Of a stretch of 64,000 nt of DNA, positions 53,026 to 62,669 are shown piece by piece. The translations under genes and the position numbers were made by a program. The stretch is taken from the NCBI GenBank assembly GCA_030537735.1, contig JAUNVG010000001.1:334067-398066 (forward strand), given 5' to 3'. The notes under the pieces were generated by a model that saw only the letters and a program-made list of their open reading frames with translations, did not search any database and was not told the origin of the DNA. Every line of letters begins with the position of its first letter. Position 1 is the first letter of the stretch. The DNA comes from Actinomycetaceae bacterium (lineage in GTDB: Bacteria; Actinomycetota; Actinomycetes; Actinomycetales; Actinomycetaceae).

Positions 53026-54357
53026 ATGATTGAATTGGAGCTACTCGGCTCACACGCGGACGGTTCGCAACTTGTCTTCACCGACCCTGAAGGCAAACGC
53101 TATTTGGTCACCATTGATGACGCCCTCAAAGCCAAGATACGCCGACATTCCATGGTGCGCGACAACCTGCCCCAAGTAGGTAAGCAGCTATCCCCCCGAC
53201 AGATTCAACAACTACTGCGCGCCGGTATGGAACCGGCAGAAATCGCAGCTAACTACGAAACTGACGTGGCGCGCGTAGAAAGGTTCGCCGGCCCGGTTAA
53301 AGCCGAACGAGCCTACCTGGTGTCGAAAGCATTAGAAGCGCCCGTGGGGCGCGAAAGCAGCGCTCCCCCGCTACGGGATCTAGTGATAGACCGTCTGGCT
53401 ACTCGCGGGGTGGATGCTGAGTCCCTGACTTGGTCAGCTTTTCGCGGCGAAGACCGTCCCTGGCAGCTGCGTTTGTTCTTCATTCAATCCGCCAAACAAT
53501 GTGAGGCGAACTGGGAAGTGAGTGCCGAAGGTATTTTGCAGCGAGCTTTGGATGAGGAAGCACGCTGGCTCACAGAAACCACCACTCCCGCTGCCCCACC
53601 GCACGTTTCTAACGTGATTGCTGGCACCACCCCCGCAGTAGGCCAACCCCAGTCTGCTGACAGCGTAGAAGCTCTTTTAGATGAGCTGGCCGCTGCCCGC
53701 GGAAGGCGTCAAACCGTAGATCCCGATGTCGATGAGCCGCCCTTGCGGCTAGCTGCCTCCCGGCTACGAAACACTGCCACCACTGAAGACGAGCCGACAG
53801 TGTCCTCTCCCCTACGCTTCGTGCGGTATTCGCGGGGCGCAGAAAAGCTCCAGGAAGAGTCCAAGAAAGCTGCAAATCAGACCCCCAGCGCCCCAACGCC
53901 CGCCGCTCCAACTTCCGGCGCCGACACCGCCGCGGCAAGTGGGCCAACCGGCAGCAGAGTTGAGGACTCACCCACTTCAGAACAATCATCGGTGCCGGAC
54001 ACTAACCAGGCCGGAGCGACAAGTGATGGGCACGCTCCAATCGCCGCTGGCCGGTCCCCTAACGCCGCGGTGGCCGGTTCTGAGCACCACCGCGGGCAAG
54101 GATCAGAAGAGACCGCTACCGCTGGTAGCGAGGCTACCTCCGCTTCCAGTGACGACCTGCCGGGTACGGCTAGTTCAAACCCAGATCTTGAAGCTAAAGG
54201 CGGGGATGGTCTTAACTCCGGGGTCCTGCCCGGTCTAGATGGCCTAGGGCAAGCGGATAAGAAGGAAGACTCCCCCAGCCCGCGCCCGAAGCGTTCTAAG
54301 CGCCGCTCGGTCCCTGCCTGGGATGAGATCATCTTCGGCTCTAGGGGCGAGGAGTAA
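53026..54357 (+). CDS. sepH: Cell division protein SepH
   Basis: Actinobacterial FtsZ-binding protein that promotes FtsZ filament assembly at the septum, 443 aa. The N-terminal DUF3071 domain (about 1-170) holds a helix-turn-helix-like segment, LSPRQIQQLLRAGMEPAEIA, the part reported to matter for FtsZ binding. A long disordered Ala/Ser/Pro-rich linker (about 205-420) ends in a basic patch, RPKRSKRRSVPAWDEIIFG, conserved in SepH. ATG 53026 has GGGAG upstream; in-frame ATGs further upstream (52987, 53008, 53011) are less likely. Confidence 0.92.
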   Translation: MIELELLGSHADGSQLVFTDPEGKRYLVTIDDALKAKIRRHSMVRDNLPQVGKQLSPRQIQQLLRAGMEPAEIAANYETDVARVERFAGPVKAERAYLVSKALEAPVGRESSAPPLRDLVIDRLATRGVDAESLTWSAFRGEDRPWQLRLFFIQSAKQCEANWEVSAEGILQRALDEEARWLTETTTPAAPPHVSNVIAGTTPAVGQPQSADSVEALLDELAAARGRRQTVDPDVDEPPLRLAASRLRNTATTEDEPTVSSPLRFVRYSRGAEKLQEESKKAANQTPSAPTPAAPTSGADTAAASGPTGSRVEDSPTSEQSSVPDTNQAGATSDGHAPIAAGRSPNAAVAGSEHHRGQGSEETATAGSEATSASSDDLPGTASSNPDLEAKGGDGLNSGVLPGLDGLGQADKKEDSPSPRPKRSKRRSVPAWDEIIFGSRGEE

Positions 54358-54364
54358 CCGCTTC

Positions 54365-55594
54365 CTATTTCAGCCTGGCGGCCACAATGGATCGTTCACT
54401 TTCAGTTAGCGACCCGTGGACCCCCGGCAGTGCTAAGGTGGTTGTGCGTTGGGTGCGTGAGTCCCCAACCGTCCAGTGATCATTTAAGAACACTAAAGCC
54501 GCTCCAACGTCCTCGTTCCCAGGTCCAGGTCCCCAAACTTGCGTTAAGTCGGTTCGGGGAACCATCCAGGCGCGATCTGCCAGCGACTCGCACCAGCGGT
54601 CCAGCACTTCCTGGTCATCTGGTGTTTGGGTATGCAGGTGTATGCACCGGCCCTCCCCCGCAAGCAGTTTCACACCGGTGGTCAAATGCGGCTGGCTTGC
54701 AATATCAATGCGGGTATCAGGCAAGGATGAGACCATACCGTGATCAGCGGTAAGTATCACTGCCGTGTCAGCGGGTAGCTGGCTGCACAGTAGCTTTAAT
54801 CCGGCGTCCACTTCTTCTAATGCATTGAGCCATTCTTGCGATCCCGGCCCATGTCCATGCCCGGCGTGATCCAGGCCGTGCCAGTACAAGTAAACTAAAT
54901 CAACCCCACCAACGCTGGTGTTGACCGCACGGTTGACCCGCTCAACTAAACTGTCTGCCCCCACGTATTGGGCACCCCGTAAAGCGGCGCGAGTTAATCC
55001 GGAAGCGGCAAACTTCCTGGCATTAACAACCGCGCTACTTACCCCTAAACTCCGCGCCCGCTGAAACAAAGTGGGCACCTGCTGCCTGTCTTCGGGACTA
55101 ACGCTGGCATTGGAAAAACTCAGCAGGTCGGTGGTTTTGTCCCCATCCGCAACTGCCCACCCCACCATCCGCGTGGCGGCAGGTAGCCCTCCGGTGGTGA
55201 AAGCGGTAATGGCTGACGCAGTGGTGGAAGGGATGATGGTTTTAGCTGACACAAACTCGTTTTCGTGGGAGCGTAAAAACGGAAGGTAAGCGCGGTAGAC
55301 ACTGACTGCTTCTGCCCCCATCCCATCGACCATCACCACCACTGCGCGCCGAATTCCTTCCAAGTGAAGTTTCTGGGTGGTTAGTTCCAGCCGCTGGCGC
55401 CAGAGCCGATCTGATTGCGCGCCCATCGTCTGCAGGTAGTGGGGTATTACTGGCTCATCCGCAGAGCTTTTTGGTGTCCCTACATGCGTCGCTAGCGAGG
55501 CAAGTATGTCCGGTAGGAATAAGTCGCCCTCCCCGAGGGTGTCCACCCAACTGGGTAGATCCGTGACGCTGCTGATGGGGGTGAGGCGATCCAT
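54365..55594 (-). CDS. Alkaline-phosphatase-superfamily phosphodiesterase
   Basis: Nucleotide pyrophosphatase/phosphodiesterase-type metalloenzyme, 409 aa. Metal and nucleophile sites: VVMVDGMG (first Asp), [14 protein letters not shown] (catalytic Thr), [15 protein letters not shown] (Asp/His) and ILTADHGMV (Asp/His). No signal peptide is evident. ATG 55594 with GGAGG upstream; the open frame beyond it is not coding. A homologue often sits between sepH and the topoisomerase IV genes. Substrate unknown. Confidence 0.88.
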   Translation of the reverse strand: MDRLTPISSVTDLPSWVDTLGEGDLFLPDILASLATHVGTPKSSADEPVIPHYLQTMGAQSDRLWRQRLELTTQKLHLEGIRRAVVVMVDGMGAEAVSVYRAYLPFLRSHENEFVSAKTIIPSTTASAITAFTTGGLPAATRMVGWAVADGDKTTDLLSFSNASVSPEDRQQVPTLFQRARSLGVSSAVVNARKFAASGLTRAALRGAQYVGADSLVERVNRAVNTSVGGVDLVYLYWHGLDHAGHGHGPGSQEWLNALEEVDAGLKLLCSQLPADTAVILTADHGMVSSLPDTRIDIASQPHLTTGVKLLAGEGRCIHLHTQTPDDQEVLDRWCESLADRAWMVPRTDLTQVWGPGPGNEDVGAALVFLNDHWTVGDSRTQRTTTLALPGVHGSLTESERSIVAARLK

Positions 55595-55651
55595 GCTTTC
55601 CTCCGGCGTGGAAACTCGGTTCAAGTCGGCCTTTTTGGAACAATAGTATCC

Positions 55652-58081
55652 ATGGCTAAAACTACCGTACCGCCAGTTCGCGACCACATTGTTGAAATCG
55701 ATGTCTCTGATGAGATGCGCACTTCTTTCCTGGAGTACGCCTACTCGGTTATCTACGCTCGCGCGCTTCCCGATGCGCGCGATGGTTGCAAACCCGTGCA
55801 AAGGCGCATCCTGTACCAAATGTCACGTATGGGGTTGCGCCCAGACCGCGGTCACGTCAAGTCACAAAGCGTGGTGGGCGATGTTATGGGTAAGCTCCAC
55901 CCCCACGGTGACAGCGCCATCTACGATGCGCTGGTGCGTTTGGCGCAGCCTTTTAACCTGCGCGTGCCTTTGGTGGACGGTCACGGTAACTTCGGCTCCT
56001 TAGATGACGGCCCCGCGGCGGCGCGTTACACCGAAGCTCGCCTTGCTCCTGCTGCCATGGATATGGTGGCGGATTTGGACGAGGACGTGGTGGATTTTGT
56101 CCCCAACTATGACGGTCGCACCACGCAGCCGGAAGTACTGCCCGCGGGTTTTCCGCAACTGCTGGTTAACGGAGCTTCGGGTATCGCCGTTGGTATGGCG
56201 ACTAATATTGCTCCGCACAACTTAGGTGAAGTCATCCAAGCCACCTGCCATCTGATTGACAATCCGCAGGCAAGCAATGAAGAACTGATGCAGTTCGTTC
56301 CCGGCCCGGATTTACCTGAAGGTGGGATTATCGTTGGCTTGGATGGGGTACGCGAAGCCTACGAGACCGGGCGCGGCACGTTCCGCGTAAGGGCTCACAT
56401 GAGCGTGGAGCGTGTCAGTGCCCGAAAGCAGGGAATCGTCATCACCCAACTGCCCTACATGGTCGGTCCTGAACGAGTTATTGAACGCATTAAGGATGCG
56501 GTTAACGCCAAACGTCTGAAGGGGATTTCTAACGTCACTAACCTCACTGACCGCCATCACGGTGTGCGCCTGGTGGTGGAAGTGAAGAATGGTTTTAACC
56601 CGGAAGCGGTAATCGCGCAGCTGTATCGCTGGACCCCGTTGGAGGATACGTTCTCTATCAATGCCGTGGCTTTGGTAGATGGTAAGCCCCTGACTTTAAG
56701 CTTGCGCCAGATGCTGGAAGTTTATTTGGATCACCGCCTATCGGTGGTGCGCAGGCGCAGCGAATTCCGTCTGGCTCGGGCCCAGGAGGCCTTGCACCTG
56801 GTGGAGGGCCTACTTCTAGCGATTGTTGATATTGACGATGTGATCACGGTGATTCGCTCCTCTGAAGATGTCGATACGGCTCGCTCCAGGCTTATGCTGG
56901 CTTTCGACCTTTCTACCGAGCAGGCCGATCACATTTTGTCCCTGCGTCTGCGGCGCCTAACTAAGTTCTCTCGCATCGAGTTGGAAGCGCAAAGAGATGA
57001 ACTGCAGGCCACGATTGACGAACTTGAGTCCATTTTGGGCTCGCAGACAAATCTGCGTCAGTTAGTGCGCCGGGAGCTACTTGACGTCAGTGCCCGGCTG
57101 GCCACGCCTAGACGCACCCTTTTACTTAACGTTGATGCCCAGCAGATCAGTGCGCAAAAGGTTTCTGACGCGGTTCCGCTGGAGATACCCGATGAGCCAG
57201 TTACCGTGGTTTTGACCAGTAATGGTGGCTTACTGCGGGTGGATGGGGGCGAGCCCCTAGTGCCAACTGAGCAGCGCGGCATTTGGGATACGTTTAAAGT
57301 TCAGCTTCCTTCCACTGCCCGCAGCCAGGTGGGCTTGGTAGACGCCCTGGGGCTGGCTCACCGCGTTGATGTCGTGGCCTTGCCGAGTGTGCCGCGCACA
57401 GCTTCGAACCCGTCGTTCGCGGCAGCCATCAACGTCTCTCAGCTAATCGGTGAAGACATTGAACCGGTCGGTTTAATACCGGTTGAGGGCGAGGACGTGT
57501 CCGGTGTCGTAACTGCCCTGGGGGTCGTTAAACGTGTGCGTACTGACTACCCCAAGACCGATAGCTTCGAAGTGATTTCACTGGCGGAGGGCGACCGCGT
57601 GGTACATGCCGCGCCTTGCCCGGACGATACCGATGTGGTGATGATTTCCGCTGCCGCGCAACTGCTGCGCACTCCCGCGGGGAAGATCCGCCCTCAGGGG
57701 CGCTCCGCCCAGGGGGTGGCGGGCATGTCCGTGTCGGCGCAGGCACCGGTGATTACCGCTGGGTTCTTACCTCCTGAAGATGGCCATGTTATTACTGTTG
57801 CTGCCGGTGATGACAGTGATGGTGAGGGTCTATTTGGTTCGGATCAAACTTCGGTTAAAGTCACCAACTTGGATGCCTACCCCACCAAGGGGCGAGCGGG
57901 CATGGGTGTTCGTTGCCACCGGTTCTTGAAGGGGGAAGCTCGTTTGTCTCTGGCGGCGGTGGGCAGCGGAGAGCCTATTGCTTGTTCCGATACCGGCGCG
58001 GAAGTGAAACTACCGGCAATCGATGTCAAACGTGACGGTTCCGGGCAGCCACTGAGCCGCCACATCAGTGCTGTTTCCTAA
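55652..58081 (+). CDS. parC: DNA topoisomerase IV subunit A
   Basis: Breakage-reunion subunit of a type IIA topoisomerase, 809 aa. Catalytic Tyr126 in AARYTEARL; quinolone-region [10 protein letters not shown] (83-92) with Ser88 unaltered. The C-terminal beta-pinwheel lacks the GyrA box (QRRGGKG); the corresponding stretch reads [14 protein letters not shown], favouring ParC over GyrA. parE lies 2.3 kb away on the other strand, separated by two GNAT genes. Confidence 0.93.
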   Translation: MAKTTVPPVRDHIVEIDVSDEMRTSFLEYAYSVIYARALPDARDGCKPVQRRILYQMSRMGLRPDRGHVKSQSVVGDVMGKLHPHGDSAIYDALVRLAQPFNLRVPLVDGHGNFGSLDDGPAAARYTEARLAPAAMDMVADLDEDVVDFVPNYDGRTTQPEVLPAGFPQLLVNGASGIAVGMATNIAPHNLGEVIQATCHLIDNPQASNEELMQFVPGPDLPEGGIIVGLDGVREAYETGRGTFRVRAHMSVERVSARKQGIVITQLPYMVGPERVIERIKDAVNAKRLKGISNVTNLTDRHHGVRLVVEVKNGFNPEAVIAQLYRWTPLEDTFSINAVALVDGKPLTLSLRQMLEVYLDHRLSVVRRRSEFRLARAQEALHLVEGLLLAIVDIDDVITVIRSSEDVDTARSRLMLAFDLSTEQADHILSLRLRRLTKFSRIELEAQRDELQATIDELESILGSQTNLRQLVRRELLDVSARLATPRRTLLLNVDAQQISAQKVSDAVPLEIPDEPVTVVLTSNGGLLRVDGGEPLVPTEQRGIWDTFKVQLPSTARSQVGLVDALGLAHRVDVVALPSVPRTASNPSFAAAINVSQLIGEDIEPVGLIPVEGEDVSGVVTALGVVKRVRTDYPKTDSFEVISLAEGDRVVHAAPCPDDTDVVMISAAAQLLRTPAGKIRPQGRSAQGVAGMSVSAQAPVITAGFLPPEDGHVITVAAGDDSDGEGLFGSDQTSVKVTNLDAYPTKGRAGMGVRCHRFLKGEARLSLAAVGSGEPIACSDTGAEVKLPAIDVKRDGSGQPLSRHISAVS

Positions 58082-58158
58082 TATGAAGGCGCCACGGCCA
58101 GTGGCTCGAACCAGGTTAGGATGCTGCAGACGCATTGGTGAACTGGGGTAGGTCTTAC

Positions 58159-59175
58159 TTAAAGTGCTTTCGAATAAACGCGAGTAGTGCCCACAGTTTC
58201 GAATCCCAAGGCAGCGTAGATACTCAACGCTTGAGAGCTATTGGAAGAAGAAACCCCCGCAGCGGTTGCTTCCATGCCGTCTTGGCGCTGGGCCGACATT
58301 GATTTAGCTATCAGTGCTTGCGCGGCGCGGCCCCCTTCGCGGTATCCAGGAAGGACCGCTAACATGTCGATGGTGCCTTCACGCCATCCCAGCGCGGACC
58401 AGTCTTGGGAGTACTTCGAAGCCATCACGAACCCCACGGGACGCAGACGATCGGCGGAACGGTCCACTGCCACGAAGGACCATTGAGGATTGAAGTCATC
58501 GCGTCCGGCCAACCACGATTCCAGGGTGAATGGAACTTCTTCATTGTTTTCCAACCGCACCTGATTCGCCACCGCCAGAATCTGTGCTTCTTCCAGGCTT
58601 TCCCACGATTCCAAAGTCAAGAAACTAGGTAGCGCGGGCACTTCGACAGGGCGGGTTTCCCCCTCGCCATCATCGCGCAGGAAAGCGCGCAGATCGTAGG
58701 AGCTTCCCGCCCACTCATATCCGAGCAGTCGCAGGTGTCCTTCTAGGTCGACTTGACCGTCCTCGACGTAAAACAGGATTTGCTTTTGCGGGTGGTCCAC
58801 CCCCGCTAGCAGCCGACGTGCTTCTTCGGTTTGCCACGACACCAGCAGCCCGCCTAGGCCGCGCCCGCGCATAATCGGGTCGACTCCTCCTTGGCACACT
58901 GCCACATTTGGGCGAGAGTTACGGATGCGAACCAGCCCATAGCACCTGATACTGCCGTGGACGAATCCCCCTACCAGTGTGCAGGCACTGGCTTGTACCA
59001 GGAGTTCTTCAACTTCAGCTTCCGAAGTGCGGTATGGTAACGAGTCGTATTTTTCGATGCGGTGCAAGATGCTCGCAAAATCGGGCCCATCAGCGGCGTT
59101 AAGAAGACGCCATTCGAACCCGCCGACTTGGCTCGGCAGGTGCGGGAGCATGGGCTTTTCTTCTGCAGACAGCAC
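58159..59175 (-). CDS. Double-GNAT N-acetyltransferase, copy 1
   Basis: 338 aa with two tandem GNAT folds (about 20-155 and 190-338). The first has an acetyl-CoA-loop-like GVDPIMRGRGLGGLLVSW; the second has MLAVLPGYREGGRAAQALI, a degenerate form of the R/Q-x-x-G-x-G/A loop. Layout resembles mycothiol synthase MshD, but the substrate is unknown. Related to the next gene upstream, suggesting a tandem duplication. GTG start with GAGGA close by; an internal ATG at 59151 is possible. Confidence 0.85.
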   Translation of the reverse strand: MLSAEEKPMLPHLPSQVGGFEWRLLNAADGPDFASILHRIEKYDSLPYRTSEAEVEELLVQASACTLVGGFVHGSIRCYGLVRIRNSRPNVAVCQGGVDPIMRGRGLGGLLVSWQTEEARRLLAGVDHPQKQILFYVEDGQVDLEGHLRLLGYEWAGSSYDLRAFLRDDGEGETRPVEVPALPSFLTLESWESLEEAQILAVANQVRLENNEEVPFTLESWLAGRDDFNPQWSFVAVDRSADRLRPVGFVMASKYSQDWSALGWREGTIDMLAVLPGYREGGRAAQALIAKSMSAQRQDGMEATAAGVSSSNSSQALSIYAALGFETVGTTRVYSKAL

Positions 59176-59289
59176 GTTCCTCTTTCACCTCGGGGTCGTT
59201 TGTTTCTTCAGGTAGCTTACCGGATTCTTTAGAATTCAGCACTAAAGGCTGAGCTCTCTGACGCGCTGCAAGGCTCGATTCAGTTCCCT

Positions 59290-60327
59290 TTAGCTGATAT
59301 CTAAAGCGTAGTAAACCTGCTGACCGATAGCGGAAAAACCCATCCGCCGGTAGAACTCATGTGCTCCCTGGGCGTTGTCAACATCCACATCCAAAGTGAA
59401 ACTAACGGCTCCGCAACTGTGCGCTGACTGCATTGATTTCCAAAGTAATGCGCGTGCTGCTCCCAGCCCGCGTACCTGGGGGCTGACTGCCAGTAACTCT
59501 CCGTAGGCGTCTGCTTGGCCGGTGCCGATCCACTGCGCTGGCCGGCGGCTAGCGAGGATATATCCCACCACTTGATTTTCGGCGTTCGTGGCGATGAAAG
59601 ACCACCGCGGATCTGCCGCCGCTATCGACCTGCGCCACCATTGTTCAGTGTCGGCGCGCTGTCCCCAAGCAGTGTCGAACACGTTAACGTGAAGCTCAGC
59701 TACTTCATTTTCGCGGCACGGATCCCAGTTGAGGATTTCAATACCGTTAGTTTGCGCGGTGCGCAATGGTTCATTTTCTGTGGTGGCCGGTGAGGGCAAC
59801 TGGCAGGTGAGCACCTCGAAGGTGCGTTGTGGGCTGAACCCTGCGGCCATGTAGAGGCGTCGACGTTCATTGACGTGTGCATCCACTAAGTTATATACGC
59901 GGGCGTGTCGTTCATTGCCATGGAGGCATTTCGCTAGTAGTTCACGGGCGCGTTGGTCTTGCCATTTCAAGACTGCTCTGCCGATTCCTCGCCCGCGTAA
60001 GGCGGGGTCGGTGAAGGCGTTGATACGTGCGCAACCGGTTCCGTCGCTGCCTTCAGCGATCTCCACCCACGCTACGGCTCGCACTTGCTGGGAGCTGTCG
60101 ACCCCGACAATGGCGTCCCCTTGCAGTGCCCCTTGAGAGATTTCAACCAAGTCAACTATTTCACGGCTTTCGCACCGCATTAGTGCCCGATCTGCGTCTT
60201 CGCATTGGGAGATAAGCTGCGCTACCTCCCGCAAGTCCGCGGCTACTACCTGCCACCATTGCAAACCCAGGTGACCGGGTGGATAGTGGGTTCCCATCCG
60301 AGGATTCGATGTATGGGGCGTATTCAT
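59290..60327 (-). CDS. Double-GNAT N-acetyltransferase, copy 2
   Basis: 345 aa paralogue of the neighbouring gene. The N-terminal GNAT fold has DPALRGRGIGRAVLKWQDQR; the C-terminal fold has LLAVSPQVRGLGAARALLWK, with both CoA-binding loops intact. Shared features with copy 1 include W-S-F-x-A, VG-x-x-x-AS and the closing GF-x-x-x-G-x-x-x-VY. Both lie between parC and parE. Substrate unknown. Confidence 0.86.
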   Translation of the reverse strand: MNTPHTSNPRMGTHYPPGHLGLQWWQVVAADLREVAQLISQCEDADRALMRCESREIVDLVEISQGALQGDAIVGVDSSQQVRAVAWVEIAEGSDGTGCARINAFTDPALRGRGIGRAVLKWQDQRARELLAKCLHGNERHARVYNLVDAHVNERRRLYMAAGFSPQRTFEVLTCQLPSPATTENEPLRTAQTNGIEILNWDPCRENEVAELHVNVFDTAWGQRADTEQWWRRSIAAADPRWSFIATNAENQVVGYILASRRPAQWIGTGQADAYGELLAVSPQVRGLGAARALLWKSMQSAHSCGAVSFTLDVDVDNAQGAHEFYRRMGFSAIGQQVYYALDIS

Positions 60328-60407
60328 GCCTCTATCCTAGTTTAATTAGGTCTTTCGTCTTATATCGTCAACGATTTTTGATATCGCATCAACTTCTGCG
60401 GCTTCGC

Positions 60408-62528
60408 TCAGGCGTCGATCTGCTCCCGAGACAGCCTATCTGCACCTTCCACAATGAAGTCCCGGCGCGGAGCCACCTCAGTTCCCATTAGCAGCTCGAA
60501 TATACGTTCCGCCTCTAAGACCGCGGCTTCGTCTTCTAAAGTGATCCGCCGCAGCGTGCGGTGCGCGGGATCCATGGTCGTCTCAGCTAACTGATCCGCA
60601 TCCATTTCTCCCAGGCCCTTGTACCTTTGGATGGGTTCTTTGAACTTGCGGCCCGCTTTGCGTAATTGCCGCAGCTTTTGGTGCAGTTCCTCTTCCGAAT
60701 AGGTGTAGATCAACTCCGCTGGTCGCCTCCCCTGTTTGGGCAGTTCAATGCGGTGCAGTGGTGGAACAGCGGCGTAGAGCCTGCCGGCTTCCACCAGTGG
60801 GCGCATGTAGCGGAAGAAGAGCGTAAGTAGCAGGGTTCGGATATGAGCCCCATCCACGTCGGCATCGGTCATGAGAACAACTTTCCCATACCGTGCCTGC
60901 GAAAGGTCAAAGGTGCGTCCAGAGCCTGCTCCAATAATCTGGATAATCGCCGAGCATTCGGCGTTAGAGAGCATGTCGGCGGTAGATTTTTTCTGCACGT
61001 TCAAGATCTTCCCGCGAATTGGGAACAGTGCTTGATACTCAGACGAACGCGCGAATTTAGCTGTTCCGAGGGCGGAGTCACCTTCGACGATGAACAGTTC
61101 GGAAGATTCCACGTCGTTTCCGCGGCAGTCAGCTAGTTTCGCAGGTAGCGAAGATGTCTCCAAAGCGTTTTTGCGTCGCGAGATTTCTTTGTGCATCCGC
61201 GCCGACACCCGAGCTTTCATCTCACCAACGATTTTCTCCATCCAGGCGTCGTTGGTTTGTTTCTGCTCGCGTTTAGTGGATTTGAAACGGTTCTTCAGGT
61301 AGTCAGATACGACTTTGTTCACCACTTGCCGGATTTGCGCGGTGCCAAGCACTTCCTTTGTCTGGCCTTCGAACTGCGGCTCGGGGAAACGTACCGTGAC
61401 CACTGCTGTCATCCCAGCAAGTATGTCTTCTTTTTCTATGCGGCCGTCTTTGGCGGTTATTTTGTATTTGCGTGGATTCTTTTCAGCTACCGCACGAATG
61501 TGTTTGACTAAAGCCTGTTCGAAGCCTTGGATGTGGGTACCGCCCTTGGGGGTAGCGATAATGTTAACGAAAGCGCGGGTGTGCGTGTCGTAGCCAACGC
61601 CCCACCGCATGGCGATATCGACTTCACAGGTTCGTTCGATTTCTACTGGTTGTAGGTGCCCGGTTTCGTCTAGGCGTTGCACAACTTCGTCATAGGTTCC
61701 GCTGCCTTGAATGCGCATAGTGTCGGTCACCGCAGCGTCGGGGGCTAGGAACTCTACGAAGTCTTCCACTCCCCCATCGAAGCGTAGGACTTCTTCTTTT
61801 GCTTCTTCGGTGCGTTCGTCGCGCACCTTGATGGTTAGCCCGGGCACCAGGAAAGCGGTTTGGCGAGCGCGTTCTAATAGCGCATCCCAGTCGAATCCTT
61901 CACTGGATGGGAAGATCTGGAAATCTGCCCAGAACCTGACTCGGGTGCCGCTTGTGCCGCGTTTGGCTTTCCCTACTATTTCTAGTTCGGAAGCTTCGGT
62001 GAAGGGAACAAAGTCACTGTTGGGGGTCCGCCCCTTGGAGTCGTCAAAACGCCCGGGTTCACCGCGGCGGAAACACATCTGATAAGTTTTCCCACCCCGG
62101 TCGACCTGCACGTCTAAACGTGCCGATAGAGCGTTGACCACCGAGGCACCCACCCCGTGCAGCCCGCCTGCTGAACCGTAGGATCCGCCTCCGAACTTAC
62201 CGCCTGCGTGGAGTTTGGTGAAGACTACTTCCACACCGCTTAGCCCCACGCTAGAAACCGTATCTACCGGTATGCCACGGCCGTTGTCGGCTACGGAAAC
62301 CGAGTGATCGGGGTGGAGGGTGACATCTATCTGTTTGCAGTGCCCTTCTAAAGCTTCATCCACCGCGTTGTCAATGATTTCCCACAGACAGTGCATCAGG
62401 CCACGGGAATCGGTCGAGCCAATATACATGCCCGGCCTTTTGCGAACAGCTTCCAGTCCCTCTAGCACCGATAAGTGCCGGGCTGTGTACTCGGGCGCTT
62501 TGCTGCTTACAGTTTCCTTTTTTGCCAC
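60408..62528 (-). CDS. parE: DNA topoisomerase IV subunit B
   Basis: ATPase subunit of topoisomerase IV, 706 aa. GHKL ATP site with IIDNAVDEA (Asn54), DNGRGIP and GSAGGLHGVGASVVNALS; transducer QTNDAW; TOPRIM domain IVEGDSALGTAK and MTDADVDGAHIRTLL. The C-terminus has RYKGLGEMDADQLAETTMDP. The length and lack of the GyrB-type insert fit ParE; pairing with parC supports it. Preceded by sigA on the same strand, a usual actinobacterial order. Confidence 0.93.
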   Translation of the reverse strand: MAKKETVSSKAPEYTARHLSVLEGLEAVRKRPGMYIGSTDSRGLMHCLWEIIDNAVDEALEGHCKQIDVTLHPDHSVSVADNGRGIPVDTVSSVGLSGVEVVFTKLHAGGKFGGGSYGSAGGLHGVGASVVNALSARLDVQVDRGGKTYQMCFRRGEPGRFDDSKGRTPNSDFVPFTEASELEIVGKAKRGTSGTRVRFWADFQIFPSSEGFDWDALLERARQTAFLVPGLTIKVRDERTEEAKEEVLRFDGGVEDFVEFLAPDAAVTDTMRIQGSGTYDEVVQRLDETGHLQPVEIERTCEVDIAMRWGVGYDTHTRAFVNIIATPKGGTHIQGFEQALVKHIRAVAEKNPRKYKITAKDGRIEKEDILAGMTAVVTVRFPEPQFEGQTKEVLGTAQIRQVVNKVVSDYLKNRFKSTKREQKQTNDAWMEKIVGEMKARVSARMHKEISRRKNALETSSLPAKLADCRGNDVESSELFIVEGDSALGTAKFARSSEYQALFPIRGKILNVQKKSTADMLSNAECSAIIQIIGAGSGRTFDLSQARYGKVVLMTDADVDGAHIRTLLLTLFFRYMRPLVEAGRLYAAVPPLHRIELPKQGRRPAELIYTYSEEELHQKLRQLRKAGRKFKEPIQRYKGLGEMDADQLAETTMDPAHRTLRRITLEDEAAVLEAERIFELLMGTEVAPRRDFIVEGADRLSREQIDA

Positions 62529-62623
62529 CCAACTATTTTAGGTCAAAGCCATCGCGCGCTGGCTCTGCCACGCCCGATAGGCTGCGCGATTGCCGGCCTG
62601 CGGAGCTGGTTTAGGCAACATTT

Positions 62624-62658
62624 ACGCGCGCCCTCACCGGTGTTGTAAGGACGCGCGT
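62624..62658 (-). terminator. Hairpin after sigA
   Basis: A seven-bp perfect outer stem ACGCGCG/CGCGCGT (62624-62630 with 62652-62658) with a partly paired inner part starts 12 bp past the sigA stop. No clear T-run follows on the minus strand, so termination here is uncertain. Confidence 0.4.
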
Positions 62659-62669
62659 AGTGCTTGTGT

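Noticed and set aside
55595..55819. N-terminal extension of the phosphodiesterase across the parC start
   Set aside because: It would run antisense through parC's first codons, and the family start MDRLTPISS at 55594 has a good GGAGG site.
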